A DNA stretch of 64,000 bases, from assembly GCF_024707545.1 (NCBI RefSeq), contig NZ_CP062229.1:1240001-1304000 (forward strand), read 5' to 3'. The stretch comes from Mesorhizobium onobrychidis. Its GTDB lineage: Bacteria; Pseudomonadota; Alphaproteobacteria; Rhizobiales; Rhizobiaceae. Below are positions 54,332 through 63,258 of this stretch, piece by piece. Within the stretch, counting starts at the first letter, position 1; the number at the start of each line of letters is the position of its first letter. A model generated the notes under the pieces. The model saw only the letters and a program-made list of their open reading frames with translations, had not been told where the DNA came from and made no database searches. The position numbers were made by a program, and so were the translations under genes.

Positions 54332-55576
54332 ATGTTGCCCGATACAACGGAAGTCCTGATCATCGGCGCCGGCCCGACCGGCATGGCGCTGTCCATCGTG
54401 CTGCACCAGGCCGGTGTCGATCATGTTCTGATCGACAGGCTGGCGCAGGGCCTTCAGACCTCGCGGGCTGGCGTCATCCACGCGCAGACGCTGGAAACGC
54501 TGGAGCCTCTCGGCGTCACGCAGCGGCTGAGCGAACTTGCCCTGAAGCTGCAGAATTTCGCCATCCGCGACCGCAATCGGGCGCTGCTCATGCTTGATTT
54601 CGGCAAGCTTCCGTCAAGGCATCCCTATTTGATGATGCTGCCTCAGAACCTGACCGAGCAGGTGTTCGCCGAACGGATCGCAGCCCTGGGCGGTGTGATT
54701 CACCGCATGATCGAGGCCAAGGCGGTCGTTCAGGATGCTGACGGCGCGCGCGTGACGGTGGTCGAGAACGGCCGCGAGAAACTGATATCGGCACGCTATG
54801 TCGTTGGTGCCGACGGCATGCAAAGCCTGGTGCGCAGGTCGACCGGCATCGAGTTCGACGGCGCGGCCTATGACGCTTCGTTCGTACTCGCCGATGTTCG
54901 TCTCGACTGGCCGGTTGGGCCGACGGAAGTGTCGCTGTTCTTTGCACCGGCCGGGCTGGTGGTGGTGGCGCCGCTTCCGGACGGATCGTACCGGGTCGTC
55001 GCGACAATGGATGACGCACCGGAAAAGCCCGAGATTGCCGACATCCAGGCGCTGCTCGACAGCCGCGGACCGACCAAGAAAAGAACCCGGGTGCTCGACC
55101 TGTCGTGGAGCTCGCGTTTTCGTGTGCATCACCGCCTGGTCCGCTCGTACCGCAAGGACCGATTGTTCCTCATGGGTGATGCCGCGCACGTGCACAGCCC
55201 GGCGGGAGGGCAAGGGATGAACACCGGCATCATCGACGCGGTTGTGCTTGGCCAGTTGCTTGGCGACGTGGTGAACGGCGTGCGCCCGGAAGCCGAACTC
55301 GACCTCTACGAAACGCTGCGACGCCCGGCGGCCCAAGAGGTGCTTGAACTGGCGAGCACGATGACCGACATGGCGCTTACCCGCAGTTCGGTGAAGCGGT
55401 TCGTCCGCAATCTCGTGCTTTCGGTGCTGAACCTCAATCCATTCCTGAAGCGTCGTATCGCCTTGAAACTATCAGGCCTCAGCCGGGCGCCGCTTGCCCG
55501 CCTGCCGGCACCTTCGCGCGAGCCGATCGCCCAGACCAAGCCTGCAGCCGAACCAGGGCTGAAGCTTGTTGCCTGA
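54332..55576 (+). CDS. FAD-dependent aromatic monooxygenase-like oxidoreductase
   Basis: A 414-residue class A flavoprotein of the PHBH/UbiH fold. FAD motifs: TEVLIIGAGPTGMALSIVLH (GxGxxG) at the N-terminus, ARYVVGADGMQSLVRRSTGI (DG motif) and DRLFLMGDAAHVHSPAGGQG (GD motif). These enzymes hydroxylate phenolic, polyketide or antibiotic substrates with NAD(P)H. A GGAGAG site and operator position support ATG 54332 over an upstream in-frame codon inside the promoter. Regulated probably by the divergent TetR protein. The C-terminus (RLPAPSREPIAQTKPAAEPG) is a low-complexity tail. Substrate unknown. Confidence 0.9.
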   Translation: MLPDTTEVLIIGAGPTGMALSIVLHQAGVDHVLIDRLAQGLQTSRAGVIHAQTLETLEPLGVTQRLSELALKLQNFAIRDRNRALLMLDFGKLPSRHPYLMMLPQNLTEQVFAERIAALGGVIHRMIEAKAVVQDADGARVTVVENGREKLISARYVVGADGMQSLVRRSTGIEFDGAAYDASFVLADVRLDWPVGPTEVSLFFAPAGLVVVAPLPDGSYRVVATMDDAPEKPEIADIQALLDSRGPTKKRTRVLDLSWSSRFRVHHRLVRSYRKDRLFLMGDAAHVHSPAGGQGMNTGIIDAVVLGQLLGDVVNGVRPEAELDLYETLRRPAAQEVLELASTMTDMALTRSSVKRFVRNLVLSVLNLNPFLKRRIALKLSGLSRAPLARLPAPSREPIAQTKPAAEPGLKLVA

Positions 55577-55662
55577 CAGCCGCGATTGTACGGCTCCCAG
55601 CCCTCGGTCTCGGCCGGGTGGGCGTTGGGCCGGTACATCAGTTACCGGCGAGAGCCGACGCC

Positions 55663-56388
55663 TCAGGTGATGTACTGGCCGCCATTGGCGGAGATGGTCG
55701 AGCCAGTGATGAAACCGGCATCGTCGGAAGCGAGGAAGACGACGCAGCGTGCGATCTCTTCCGGCTCGCCGAGGCGGCCGACCGGGATCTGCGGGATGAC
55801 GCGCTCGTTGAGCACCTTCTCGTCCATCGCCCTGACCATCTCGGTAGCGATATAGCCGGGGCAGATGACATTGACGGTGATGCCGGCCCGCGCTCCTTCC
55901 TGGGCGAGCGCCTTGGTGAAGCCGATGTCGCCGGCCTTCGACGCCGAATAATTGACCTGGCCGGTCTGACCCTTCTGGCCGTTGATCGAGGAGATGGTGA
56001 TGACGCGACCGAACTTGCGGTCGCGCATGCCGCCCCACAGTGGGTGCGTCATGTTGAAGACGCCGGAAAGATTGGTGTCGACGACCTCTTTCCATTGCTC
56101 GCGCGTCATTTTGTGGAACATGGCGTCGCGGGTGATGCCGGCATTGTTGACCAGAACGGAAACCGGGCCGAGATCGGCCTCGATCTGCTTGATGCCGGCG
56201 GCGCAGGCATCGTAGTCGGCGACCGACCATTTGTAGACCGGGATGCCGGTCTCTGCCTTGAATTTCTGCGCCGCTTCGTCATTGCCGGCGTAGTTCGCGG
56301 CAACATGATAGCCGGCGTTTTTCAGGCCGATCGAAATCGCGGCGCCAATACCGCGCGACCCGCCGGTGACGAGTGCTACCTTTGTCAT
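55663..56388 (-). CDS. phaB: Acetoacetyl-CoA reductase PhaB
   Basis: A 241-residue NADPH-dependent short-chain dehydrogenase giving (R)-3-hydroxybutyryl-CoA, the polyhydroxybutyrate monomer donor. The cofactor motif TGGSRGIG is at 8-15; the catalytic triad is S134, Y147 and K151 (ISSINGQKGQTGQVNYSASK). The PhaB-typical segments VLVNNAGITRDAMFHKMTRE and GVFNMTHPLWGGMRDRKFGR are present. It lies 126 bp after phaA on the same strand, the common rhizobial phaAB order. The synthase phaC is not in this window. Confidence 0.97.
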   Translation of the reverse strand: MTKVALVTGGSRGIGAAISIGLKNAGYHVAANYAGNDEAAQKFKAETGIPVYKWSVADYDACAAGIKQIEADLGPVSVLVNNAGITRDAMFHKMTREQWKEVVDTNLSGVFNMTHPLWGGMRDRKFGRVITISSINGQKGQTGQVNYSASKAGDIGFTKALAQEGARAGITVNVICPGYIATEMVRAMDEKVLNERVIPQIPVGRLGEPEEIARCVVFLASDDAGFITGSTISANGGQYIT

Positions 56389-56514
56389 GGTGTCCTCCCT
56401 TTTTTCATGAGCGCCGCGCGATCAACGGGGAACGCTCTAGCGGCGATTGAGCCAGTCGCCACCGACTATTTCACGGCTTGCTCACCCTGTCTTCGAGACG
56501 CTCCGCATATGTCC

Positions 56515-57693
56515 TCACAGCGCTTCCACGCACATGGCGACGCCCATGCCGCCGCCGATGCACAGCGTGGCCAAGCCCTTCTTGGCGCCGCGGCGGCGCA
56601 TCTCGTAAACCAGCGTGTTGAAGATGCGGGCACCGGAGGCGCCGATCGGATGGCCGATGGCGATGGCGCCGCCGTTGACGTTGACGATGGACGGATCCCA
56701 GCCCATGTCCTTGTTGACGGCGCAGGCCTGGGCGGCGAAGGCCTCGTTGGCCTCGACTAGGTCGAGATCGCCGACCGACCAGCCGGCCTTGGCCAGCGCC
56801 TTGCGCGAGGCGGGAATAGGCCCGGTGCCCATGATCTGCGGATCGACGCCAGCGGTCGCCCAGGACACGATGCGCGCCAGCGGCGTGATGCCGCGCTTTG
56901 CGGCTTCCGCCTCGGTCATCAGCAGCACGGCGGCGGCGCCGTCATTGATGCCGGAGGCATTGGCGGCGGTCACCGTGCCGTCCTTGTCGAAGGCCGGTCT
57001 TAGCTTGGTCATGGCGTCGATCGTGGCGCCGTGGCGGATGTATTCGTCCTGGTCGACAATGGTGTCGCCCTTCTTGCCCTTGACGGTGAAAGCTACGATC
57101 TCATCCCTGAATTTGCCGGCCTTCTGCGCGGCCTCTGCCTTGTTCTGGGAGACCAATGCGAGCCGGTCCTGGTCCTCGCGGGTAATCTGGAACTGGCGAG
57201 CGACGTTTTCGGCGGTGTTGCCCATGTGATAGCCATTGAAGGCATCCCAAAGCCCGTCCTTGATCATTGTGTCGATCATCTTGTAGTCGCCCATCTTGAC
57301 GCCGGCACGCAGGTGTTGAGCGTGCGGGGCCAGCGACATCGATTCCTGCCCGCCGGCGACGATCACCTTGGCGTCGCCGGTGGCGATCTGCTGCATACCG
57401 AGAGCAATAGCGCGCAGACCTGAGCCGCAAACCTGATTGAGGCCCCAGGCGGTGGTTTCCTTTGGCAGGCCGGCATTGATAGATGCCTGGCGGGCGGGGT
57501 TCTGGCCCTGAGCCGCGGTCAGCACCTGGCCGAGGATGACCTCGTCGACCTCCGTCGGCTCGACACCGGCGCGAGACAACAGCTCCTTGATGACCACGGC
57601 ACCAAGCTCATGCGCCGGGGTGGCGGCAAAGGCGCCGTTGAAGGACCCGACGGGCGTGCGCGCCGCACTGGCGACAATGATGGCAGCGGACAT
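56515..57693 (-). CDS. phaA: Acetyl-CoA C-acetyltransferase PhaA
   Basis: A 392-residue biosynthetic thiolase condensing two acetyl-CoA to acetoacetyl-CoA. The acyl-enzyme cysteine is C89 in [14 protein letters not shown]; the catalytic His is in [17 protein letters not shown] and the second Cys in [14 protein letters not shown]. The start [18 protein letters not shown] is the conserved one with GGAGAAG upstream. Length matches the family. It is divergent from phaR, a regulator of polyhydroxybutyrate metabolism. Confidence 0.98.
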   Translation of the reverse strand: MSAAIIVASAARTPVGSFNGAFAATPAHELGAVVIKELLSRAGVEPTEVDEVILGQVLTAAQGQNPARQASINAGLPKETTAWGLNQVCGSGLRAIALGMQQIATGDAKVIVAGGQESMSLAPHAQHLRAGVKMGDYKMIDTMIKDGLWDAFNGYHMGNTAENVARQFQITREDQDRLALVSQNKAEAAQKAGKFRDEIVAFTVKGKKGDTIVDQDEYIRHGATIDAMTKLRPAFDKDGTVTAANASGINDGAAAVLLMTEAEAAKRGITPLARIVSWATAGVDPQIMGTGPIPASRKALAKAGWSVGDLDLVEANEAFAAQACAVNKDMGWDPSIVNVNGGAIAIGHPIGASGARIFNTLVYEMRRRGAKKGLATLCIGGGMGVAMCVEAL

Positions 57694-57992
57694 GTTCTTC
57701 TCCAGACTTCGAGGTATCGAGTTTTTCGTATCGTCAGGGCTTTTCTTGCCCTTTAAACGATCCAAGTCAAACCGGAAATGGCATGACGGCATGCGTCGCA
57801 AGCAGGTCGCTCGCGGTCGTGGAAACAGTCTGGCGCATTGCTGCGCAGCATATTTTGGCCCCGCCGTGCAGCATTAATTTATCCCGCACTGCACAAACCG
57901 CTTGGAATTGTGACGCTTTTGCGCATATCCTTGAAAGGCGCAATCGTTACCGGCAGCTTACTCAAGTGCGCCGGTGTCCTGGGAGGATGCTG
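57694..57992. other. Divergent phaA-phaR promoter region
   Basis: 299 bp. It includes TTTGCGCATATCC and an AT-rich GCATTAATTTATCCCGCAC stretch (57871-57889). PhaR proteins bind TTGCNGCN-type sites: TTGCTGCGCAGC (57837-57848), itself a palindrome GCTGCGCAGC, and GTGCAGCATT (57867) are candidate sites. Confidence 0.5.
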
Positions 57993-58604
57993 ATGGCCGC
58001 GAAAGACGAACCGATTATCATCAAGAAATATGCCAATCGCCGCCTCTACAACACCGGCACCAGCACTTATGTGACGCTCGAGGACCTTGCCGAAATGGTC
58101 AAGAAGGGCGAGGAGTTCACCGTCCAGGACGCCAAGACCGGCGACGACATCACCCATCCTGTGCTGACCCAGATCATCTTTGAACTGGAGAACAAGGATG
58201 GGCAGAACATGCTGCCAATTCCGTTCCTGCGCCAGTTGATCGCCTTCTACGGCGACCAGATGCAGATGATCGTGCCGAGCTTCCTCGAACAATCGATGAT
58301 CGCCTTCTCAAAGGAACAGGAACGCTTCCGCGAGCAGATGAAGGGTGCGTTGGGCAAGTCGCCGCTGGACATGATGAAGATCGCCACGCCGATCAAGGCG
58401 CTGGAAGAGCAGACGCGCCGCAATATGGAGATGTTCCAGAACGCCATGCGCCTGTTCACGCCCTTCCCACCCGCAGCCTCGAATGGCTCTTCCGCAGCGC
58501 CGGCGGAGCCGGCCAGGAAAGAAACGTCGGAAAAACCTGACGACCTTCAGGAGTTGAAGGAACAGATCGCCGCCATGCAGCGCAAGCTCGACACCATGTC
58601 GTGA
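57993..58604 (+). CDS. phaR: Polyhydroxyalkanoate synthesis repressor PhaR (AniA)
   Basis: A 203-residue DNA- and PHB-binding regulator. The DNA-binding domain IIIKKYANRRLYNTGTSTYV (about 9-28) and the PHB-accumulation regulatory segment EFTVQDAKTGDDITHPVLTQ are the family signature. LRQLIAFYGDQMQMIVPSFL follows. The C-terminal third is variable, ending in a coiled coil (LQELKEQIAAMQRKLDTM). GGGAGGA nine bases before ATG 57993 sets the start; ATG 57987 is too near the site. PhaR represses phasin genes until PHB granules titrate it, and in rhizobia affects carbon flow and exopolysaccharide. Confidence 0.96.
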   Translation: MAAKDEPIIIKKYANRRLYNTGTSTYVTLEDLAEMVKKGEEFTVQDAKTGDDITHPVLTQIIFELENKDGQNMLPIPFLRQLIAFYGDQMQMIVPSFLEQSMIAFSKEQERFREQMKGALGKSPLDMMKIATPIKALEEQTRRNMEMFQNAMRLFTPFPPAASNGSSAAPAEPARKETSEKPDDLQELKEQIAAMQRKLDTMS

Positions 58605-58697
58605 TCGCCGGCCGGACCAAACCCGGCCGAAATCTCCCACCAGCAGACCGTGTCAGAACATCTCCGCCTCGAATGAGGCTGAGGGCCCCCGGCCACG

Positions 58698-59144
58698 CTA
58701 TTTCGTCGTCACCGTCACCAGCGCGGTAACGGGTTTGCCGTCCACAAGAATGGGCTTGTGATGATCATCGGCAAGGAGGACGCCGATCACGTGCTTGCCG
58801 GCGGCTTCCGGGCAATGGCCGAAACGAGCCTTGATAAGGTCGCCGCCAAAGTCGCTGTTCATGCTGTTGTACGGCTTGCCGGGGATGTTGCAGGTATCTC
58901 CGGCGGGGTCGATCTTCATATGCACGTGGCCGCATTGGCTGACGCCGTTGCATTCACCCGCTGGCAGCAGCGTGAAGTTGCTCCTGACGACGACGCCTAT
59001 CGCCTTCTCGGGATCGTTACCGAGTTGGATGATCGAACCGGCCACCGGCCAGACGATTTCCAGGGCTGGCCGATCTTCGGCCTGGGCAGATCCGAGCGAC
59101 GATAAGGAGAAAGCGAGGGCAGTCGTTGCGATGATGCGAAGCAT
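58698..59144 (-). CDS. Small secreted protein of unknown function, His-rich
   Basis: A 148-residue exported protein: signal peptide MLRIIATTALAFSLSSLGSA, cleavage near AQA. The mature part has EIVWPVAGSIIQLGNDPEKA, a Cys/His block ECNGVSQCGHVHMKIDPAGD … CNIPG, NSDFGGDLIKARFGHCPEAA and GKHVIGVLLADDHHKPILVD. The order (GHVHMKID, then GKHVIGVLLADDHHKP) resembles DUF4399-like domains (GHHHLLID … GxHTLxLxLxDxxH), though this link is tentative. Four cysteines may form disulfides. GGAGG precedes ATG 59144. It is divergent from a TetR regulator, with two operator palindromes between. Confidence 0.65.
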   Translation of the reverse strand: MLRIIATTALAFSLSSLGSAQAEDRPALEIVWPVAGSIIQLGNDPEKAIGVVVRSNFTLLPAGECNGVSQCGHVHMKIDPAGDTCNIPGKPYNSMNSDFGGDLIKARFGHCPEAAGKHVIGVLLADDHHKPILVDGKPVTALVTVTTK

Positions 59145-59161
59145 GGTAACCTCCGTTGACG

Positions 59162-59219
59162 TGTAATCACTGATTACATATGAATCGCGCGAGCGCAAGA
59201 AAAATAATCAATGATTACA
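59162..59219. promoter_or_regulatory. Two TetR operators between the secreted protein and its regulator
   Basis: TGTAATCA-C-TGATTACA (59162-59178) is a perfect 17-bp palindrome. AATAATCA-A-TGATTACA (59203-59219) matches it with two mismatches in the left half. Centres are 41 bp apart, close to four helical turns, so two dimers could bind the same face. Confidence 0.8.
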
Positions 59220-59245
59220 TTTCGGCCTCGTGCTATTGGGCACGC

Positions 59246-59932
59246 ATGACCAACCCCACGGATTCCGGCGAAGCCACCACCCCCAAGCGCTATCATCACG
59301 GCAATCTGGTTGAAGCCTTGATCGCCGCAACCGTCGAGATCATCGAGGAGCGCGGAGCAGAGCATGTGTCTGTGCGTGAGGCCGCAAAACGTGCCGGCGT
59401 TTCGCCCGGCGCGCCATTCCGGCATTTTCGGTCGAAAACAGCACTGCTGACCGCGGTCGCCGAACAGGCCATGAACCGGCTGACTGAGGCCGTTGCCGAT
59501 GCACAGTCAAAAGTCGACAGCGCAGATCCCATTGTGGCTTTCGAAGCAATCGGACAAGGCTATCTGGAATGGGCGATCAGCAACCCGACGCATTTCCAGA
59601 TCATCAGTTCTCGAACGCTGATCGATTTCGACGCATCGGATAGTCTTCGTGATCAGAATGAAGCCGTTCGCCGGAAGATGATCGACCTGCTGACCCAAGC
59701 GCAACAACAAGGCCGGCTTGCTCCGGACACCGACTTTGACCATCTGGTGCTTGCCGCGCGCGCATTTGTCTACGGGTTGGCGCGCATGGCGATCGATGGT
59801 CATTTTCCGGAGTGGCATCCGTCCGAGCCGCCATCGCTCGCCGCGCGCAGAGCTCTCCATCTTTTCATGAGCCGGATTTCATCCAAAGCGCAATCTCAGG
59901 AGCACCCCGAAGTGGCTACCCGGGATCGCTGA
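59246..59932 (+). CDS. TetR-family transcriptional regulator
   Basis: A 228-residue repressor. The HTH is HHGNLVEALIAATVEIIEER, then VSVREAAKRAGVSPGAPFRH and FRSKTALLTAVAEQAM. The C-terminal domain (DQNEAVRRKMIDLLTQAQQQ, LVLAARAFVYGLARMAIDGH) is of the WHG/TetR_C_13 kind. The ATG at 59246 follows both operators; an upstream in-frame ATG inside the first palindrome region was rejected. It probably represses itself and the divergent secreted protein. Confidence 0.92.
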   Translation: MTNPTDSGEATTPKRYHHGNLVEALIAATVEIIEERGAEHVSVREAAKRAGVSPGAPFRHFRSKTALLTAVAEQAMNRLTEAVADAQSKVDSADPIVAFEAIGQGYLEWAISNPTHFQIISSRTLIDFDASDSLRDQNEAVRRKMIDLLTQAQQQGRLAPDTDFDHLVLAARAFVYGLARMAIDGHFPEWHPSEPPSLAARRALHLFMSRISSKAQSQEHPEVATRDR

Positions 59933-60101
59933 CAAACTGTTTTCACACTGTCTGTCAGGGCACAACTTCGAGTGAGGGTGTCCTCATTCATGACGAAAAT
60001 TTCATCTCATCGCCGATCCGTGCCGCTGTTCTTGCGCCGCACGAGACATATATGCTGCACTGCAATATGCTTCCGTTAGCACCGTACTGAAGGATTTCGC
60101 C

Positions 60102-60884
60102 TTGCCCAGCAGAAAAACCGCCATCGTCACCGGTTCCACCTCGGGCATCGGCCTGGCCATCGCCCATGCGCTCGCGGCGGACGGCTGCAACGTCGTCGTC
60201 AATTCCTTTTCCGATACTGCCGACGACCGTGCCATCACCGATGCGATCGCCAAACATCACGGCGTGAAGACCGTCTATATCAAGGCAGACATGTCGAAGC
60301 CGGCCGAATGCCGGGCTTTGATCGAGAAAGCAGCCGAGACGTTCGGCTCGGTCGACATCCTGGTCAACAATGCCGGCATCCAGCATGTCGCGCCGGTGGA
60401 AGAATTTCCCATCGAGAAATGGGACGCGATCATTGCCATCAATCTATCGTCGGCCTTCCACACCATCGCTGCCGCGATCCCGCGGATGAAACAAGCCGGC
60501 GGCGGCAGGATCGTCAACATCGCCTCGGCCCACGGGCTGGTCGCCTCGCCGTTCAAGTCGGCCTATGTCTCGGCCAAGCACGGCATCATGGGGCTGACCA
60601 AGACGGTCGCTTTGGAACTGGCGCGCGACAAGATCACCTGCAACGCCATCTGCCCCGGCTATGTGCTGACGCCGCTGGTCGAGGCGCAGATCCCCGACCA
60701 GATGAAGGCCAACATGATGGACCGCGACACTGTGGTCCGCGAGATCATGCTCGAAAAGCAGCCGACCAAGGAGTTCGTCACGGTCGAGCAGGTTGCCGCT
60801 GCCGCGGTGTTCCTGTGTTCGGATGCGGCAGCGCAGATCAACGGCACGCATATTTCGGTCGACGGCGGCTGGACCGCCCAGTGA
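60102..60884 (+). CDS. bdhA: D-3-hydroxybutyrate dehydrogenase
   Basis: A 260-residue NAD-dependent short-chain dehydrogenase oxidising (R)-3-hydroxybutyrate, the PHB degradation product, to acetoacetate. Cofactor motif TGSTSGIG (10-17); catalytic S142, Y155 and K159 (IASAHGLVASPFKSAYVSAK). The segments ITCNAICPGYVLTPLVEAQI and LEKQPTKEFVTVEQVA are characteristic of bacterial BdhA. The start is TTG 60102 with AAGGA upstream. A patatin-like hydrolase gene follows after 47 bp. Confidence 0.95.
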   Translation: MPSRKTAIVTGSTSGIGLAIAHALAADGCNVVVNSFSDTADDRAITDAIAKHHGVKTVYIKADMSKPAECRALIEKAAETFGSVDILVNNAGIQHVAPVEEFPIEKWDAIIAINLSSAFHTIAAAIPRMKQAGGGRIVNIASAHGLVASPFKSAYVSAKHGIMGLTKTVALELARDKITCNAICPGYVLTPLVEAQIPDQMKANMMDRDTVVREIMLEKQPTKEFVTVEQVAAAAVFLCSDAAAQINGTHISVDGGWTAQ

Positions 60885-60931
60885 ATTTCGGCGCGCGAAG
60901 CAAAGCTGGCCGACAAATCAAGGACAACGCC

Positions 60932-62062
60932 ATGACGACAAACGGCAAGGCGGAGGAGCCAAAGAAGATCAATGTCGCGCTGCAGGGCGGCGGCTCACAC
61001 GGCGCCTTTTCTTGGGGCGTGCTCGACCAGCTGCTGGAGGATGGGCGGCTCGACATCGCGGCGGTTTCGGGCACCAGCGCCGGCGCCATGAACGCAGTGG
61101 CGCTGGCCGACGGCTTCGTCCGCGGCGGCGTCGAAGGTGCGCGGCGGAAGCTCGACGATTTCTGGCGCGCGGTGGCGCTGAAGGGCCGGTTCAGCCCGGT
61201 GCAGCGCATGCCGTGGGACGTGGCCTGGGGCAACTGGTCGATCGAGAATACGCCGGGCTATCTCTTTTTCGACACCATGTCGCGGGTGTTTTCGCCCTAT
61301 GTCGCCAACCCGCTCGGCCTCAACCCGCTGCGTGAGGTGATCGAACAGGAGATCGATTTCGGCAATGTGCGCGCCTGCAAGGCGATGGAACTGTTCATCT
61401 CCGCGACCAATGTCGAGACCGGGCAATTGCGCGTCTTTTCCGATGGCGAGATCGACATCGACACGGTGATGGCGTCGGCTTGCCTGCCGCAGCTGTTCCG
61501 CGCCGTCGAGATTAAGGGCGTGCCCTACTGGGATGGCGGCTATGGCGGCAATCCGGCGCTGTTCCCGTTTTTCAAGACGGCTGCCACCGAGGACGTGCTG
61601 TTGGTGCAGATCAATCCGGTGGTCCGCGAAGGGACGCCGAAGAGCGCCAACGAAATCCAGAACCGCATCGACGAGATCACCTTCAACGCCGGACTCTTGC
61701 GCGAATTCCGCTCGATCGCCTTCATCAAGGAGCTGATTGCAGCCGGCCGGCTGCCGCATGGAGAATACCGCGACATCCGAATGCACCGCATCGATGCCGA
61801 CGAGGCATTCAAGGACCTGTCGGCATCGTCCAAGGTCAATGCCGAATGGGCGTTCCTGACCTATCTGCGCGACCTTGGCCGCACCGCCGCCAGCGACTGG
61901 CTGGAGGAGAATTACGACGCCGTCGGCAAGCGGCCGACGCTTGATCTCTCAGGCGAACTCGACGACGGCTTCAAGCCGGTGCGTGGTCCGGCACCGGGCC
62001 GGCGGGTCAAGGAGTTCCTCGCGGCACGCAAGAAGCCCGAGGCAGCGCGTCGCCGAGCCTGA
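60932..62062 (+). CDS. Patatin-like phospholipase/hydrolase
   Basis: A 376-residue soluble hydrolase. The oxyanion loop LQGGGSHGAFSWGV (about 17-30), the nucleophile Ser49 in GTSAG (47-51) and the catalytic Asp201 in YWDGGYGGNP form the Ser-Asp dyad. No signal peptide is present, so it acts in the cytosol. The C-terminal 100 residues (DADEAFKDLSASSKVNAEWA … RRVKEFLAARKKPEAARRRA) end in a basic tail. Linkage to bdhA suggests a role in PHB or lipid turnover, perhaps as an esterase freeing hydroxybutyrate; this is inference from position. Confidence 0.9.
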   Translation: MTTNGKAEEPKKINVALQGGGSHGAFSWGVLDQLLEDGRLDIAAVSGTSAGAMNAVALADGFVRGGVEGARRKLDDFWRAVALKGRFSPVQRMPWDVAWGNWSIENTPGYLFFDTMSRVFSPYVANPLGLNPLREVIEQEIDFGNVRACKAMELFISATNVETGQLRVFSDGEIDIDTVMASACLPQLFRAVEIKGVPYWDGGYGGNPALFPFFKTAATEDVLLVQINPVVREGTPKSANEIQNRIDEITFNAGLLREFRSIAFIKELIAAGRLPHGEYRDIRMHRIDADEAFKDLSASSKVNAEWAFLTYLRDLGRTAASDWLEENYDAVGKRPTLDLSGELDDGFKPVRGPAPGRRVKEFLAARKKPEAARRRA

Positions 62063-62075
62063 GGCGTTTTGTTTG

Positions 62076-62672
62076 TCAGCTTTTTTGCAAGGCTAGATCG
62101 ATCACCTTGATCAGCGCGGCCGCAGCCCGACTCTGCTCGTCCGGATCGCTGATGCGCATCTTCATGCCTTCCAGCCCGTCGAGCAGCATGTCGGCCAGAA
62201 ATTTTGCCGACAAGCCCTTGGCGGTGAGATCGACGCCATTGCGTCCGGCCTCGCTCTGGATCGCTGCGGCGACATGCTCGGCAAACCGGCTGCGCCAGCA
62301 GCCGATCAGGTCGGCGAGGCTCGACTTCATGTCAAGGAGCTCGGCGCCATGTGGCGAGGCGTGGACGGTGCGCGTCATCGAGATCAGCGCTTCGTCGATG
62401 GCCCGCATCGTGCGCTCGGCAAATGGTTCTTCGCCGGCGAGTGCCGTTTTCGCCTGCTCGAGCGAGCGGGAAAGCAGCATCAACGCGATGGCGCGATAAA
62501 TACCGGTCTTGTTCTTGAACTGGAGATAAAGCGCCGGCCGCGACATGTCGGCGGTACGCGCAATGTCGTCCATGGTGGTGCGGGCGAAACCATAGGCCAG
62601 AAACACCTTCATCGCGCTGTCCAGAATGCGGGCGCGCTTGGGGTCGGTGGCGATGTCCTCGATCTCGATCAT
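62076..62672 (-). CDS. TetR-family transcriptional regulator
   Basis: A 198-residue repressor: HTH RARILDSAMKVFLAYGFART, then TMDDIARTADMSRPALYLQF and KNKTGIYRAI. The C-terminal domain (ALISMTRTVHASPHGAELLD) resembles TetR_C of the AefR/YxaF type. It is divergent from iorA with a palindrome in the 122-bp gap, so it likely controls the iorAB oxidoreductase. Confidence 0.93.
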   Translation of the reverse strand: MIEIEDIATDPKRARILDSAMKVFLAYGFARTTMDDIARTADMSRPALYLQFKNKTGIYRAIALMLLSRSLEQAKTALAGEEPFAERTMRAIDEALISMTRTVHASPHGAELLDMKSSLADLIGCWRSRFAEHVAAAIQSEAGRNGVDLTAKGLSAKFLADMLLDGLEGMKMRISDPDEQSRAAAALIKVIDLALQKS

Positions 62673-62700
62673 GGCGCAACTTTATCCTGTAAAAGCTCTG

Positions 62701-62725
62701 TTGACAAAATGACGTAATTTGTCAA
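62701..62725. promoter_or_regulatory. TetR operator upstream of iorA
   Basis: TTGACAAA (62701-62708), nine bases, and TTTGTCAA (62718-62725) form a perfect 8-bp inverted repeat. The left arm also contains TTGACA and could be a -35 box for iorA transcription. Confidence 0.75.
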
Positions 62726-62794
62726 GATGTATGAGGACGAAATGGCCGACCGGCCTTTTGCCTCGGGCTGTGGACGACAACAAAGGGTATCCCC

Positions 62795-63256
62795 ATGCGC
62801 CTCACCGTCGACGGGCAGGCATTCGACGTCAATGCCGATCCCGAAATGCCGCTGCTGTGGGCGCTGCGCGATCTCATGGGCAAGACCGGGCCGAAGTTCG
62901 GCTGCGGCATCGCCGCCTGCGGCGCCTGCACCGTGCATGTCGACGGCCAGCCGGTGCGCTCCTGTTCATTGCCGGTCGGTGAGGTCACCGGCGCGGTCAC
63001 CACGATCGAAGGGATCGGCACCGAAGGCAGACTGCATCCGGTACAGCAGGCTTGGCTGGAAGAGCAGGTCGCCCAATGCGGCTACTGCCAGGCCGGCCAG
63101 ATCATGAGCGCGGTGGCGCTGCTCGACCAGGTTGCCGACCCGACCGATGCCGACATCGACGATGCTATGGGCGGCAATCTCTGCCGCTGCGGCACCTACC
63201 CGAAGATCCATGCGGCGATCAAACGAGCGGTCGTCCTCAAGACGGCGGGGATTTGA
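62795..63256 (+). CDS. iorA: (2Fe-2S) small subunit of a molybdenum hydroxylase (IorA-like)
   Basis: A 153-residue electron-transfer subunit of the xanthine oxidase family, like isoquinoline 1-oxidoreductase alpha subunit. The plant-type cluster uses C37, C42, C45 and C57 ([22 protein letters not shown]). The second, CO-dehydrogenase-like cluster uses C95, C98, C130 and C132 ([26 protein letters not shown]). It passes electrons from the molybdenum subunit to a c-type cytochrome. iorB starts two bases after the stop. Confidence 0.95.
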   Translation: MRLTVDGQAFDVNADPEMPLLWALRDLMGKTGPKFGCGIAACGACTVHVDGQPVRSCSLPVGEVTGAVTTIEGIGTEGRLHPVQQAWLEEQVAQCGYCQAGQIMSAVALLDQVADPTDADIDDAMGGNLCRCGTYPKIHAAIKRAVVLKTAGI

Positions 63257-63258
63257 CC

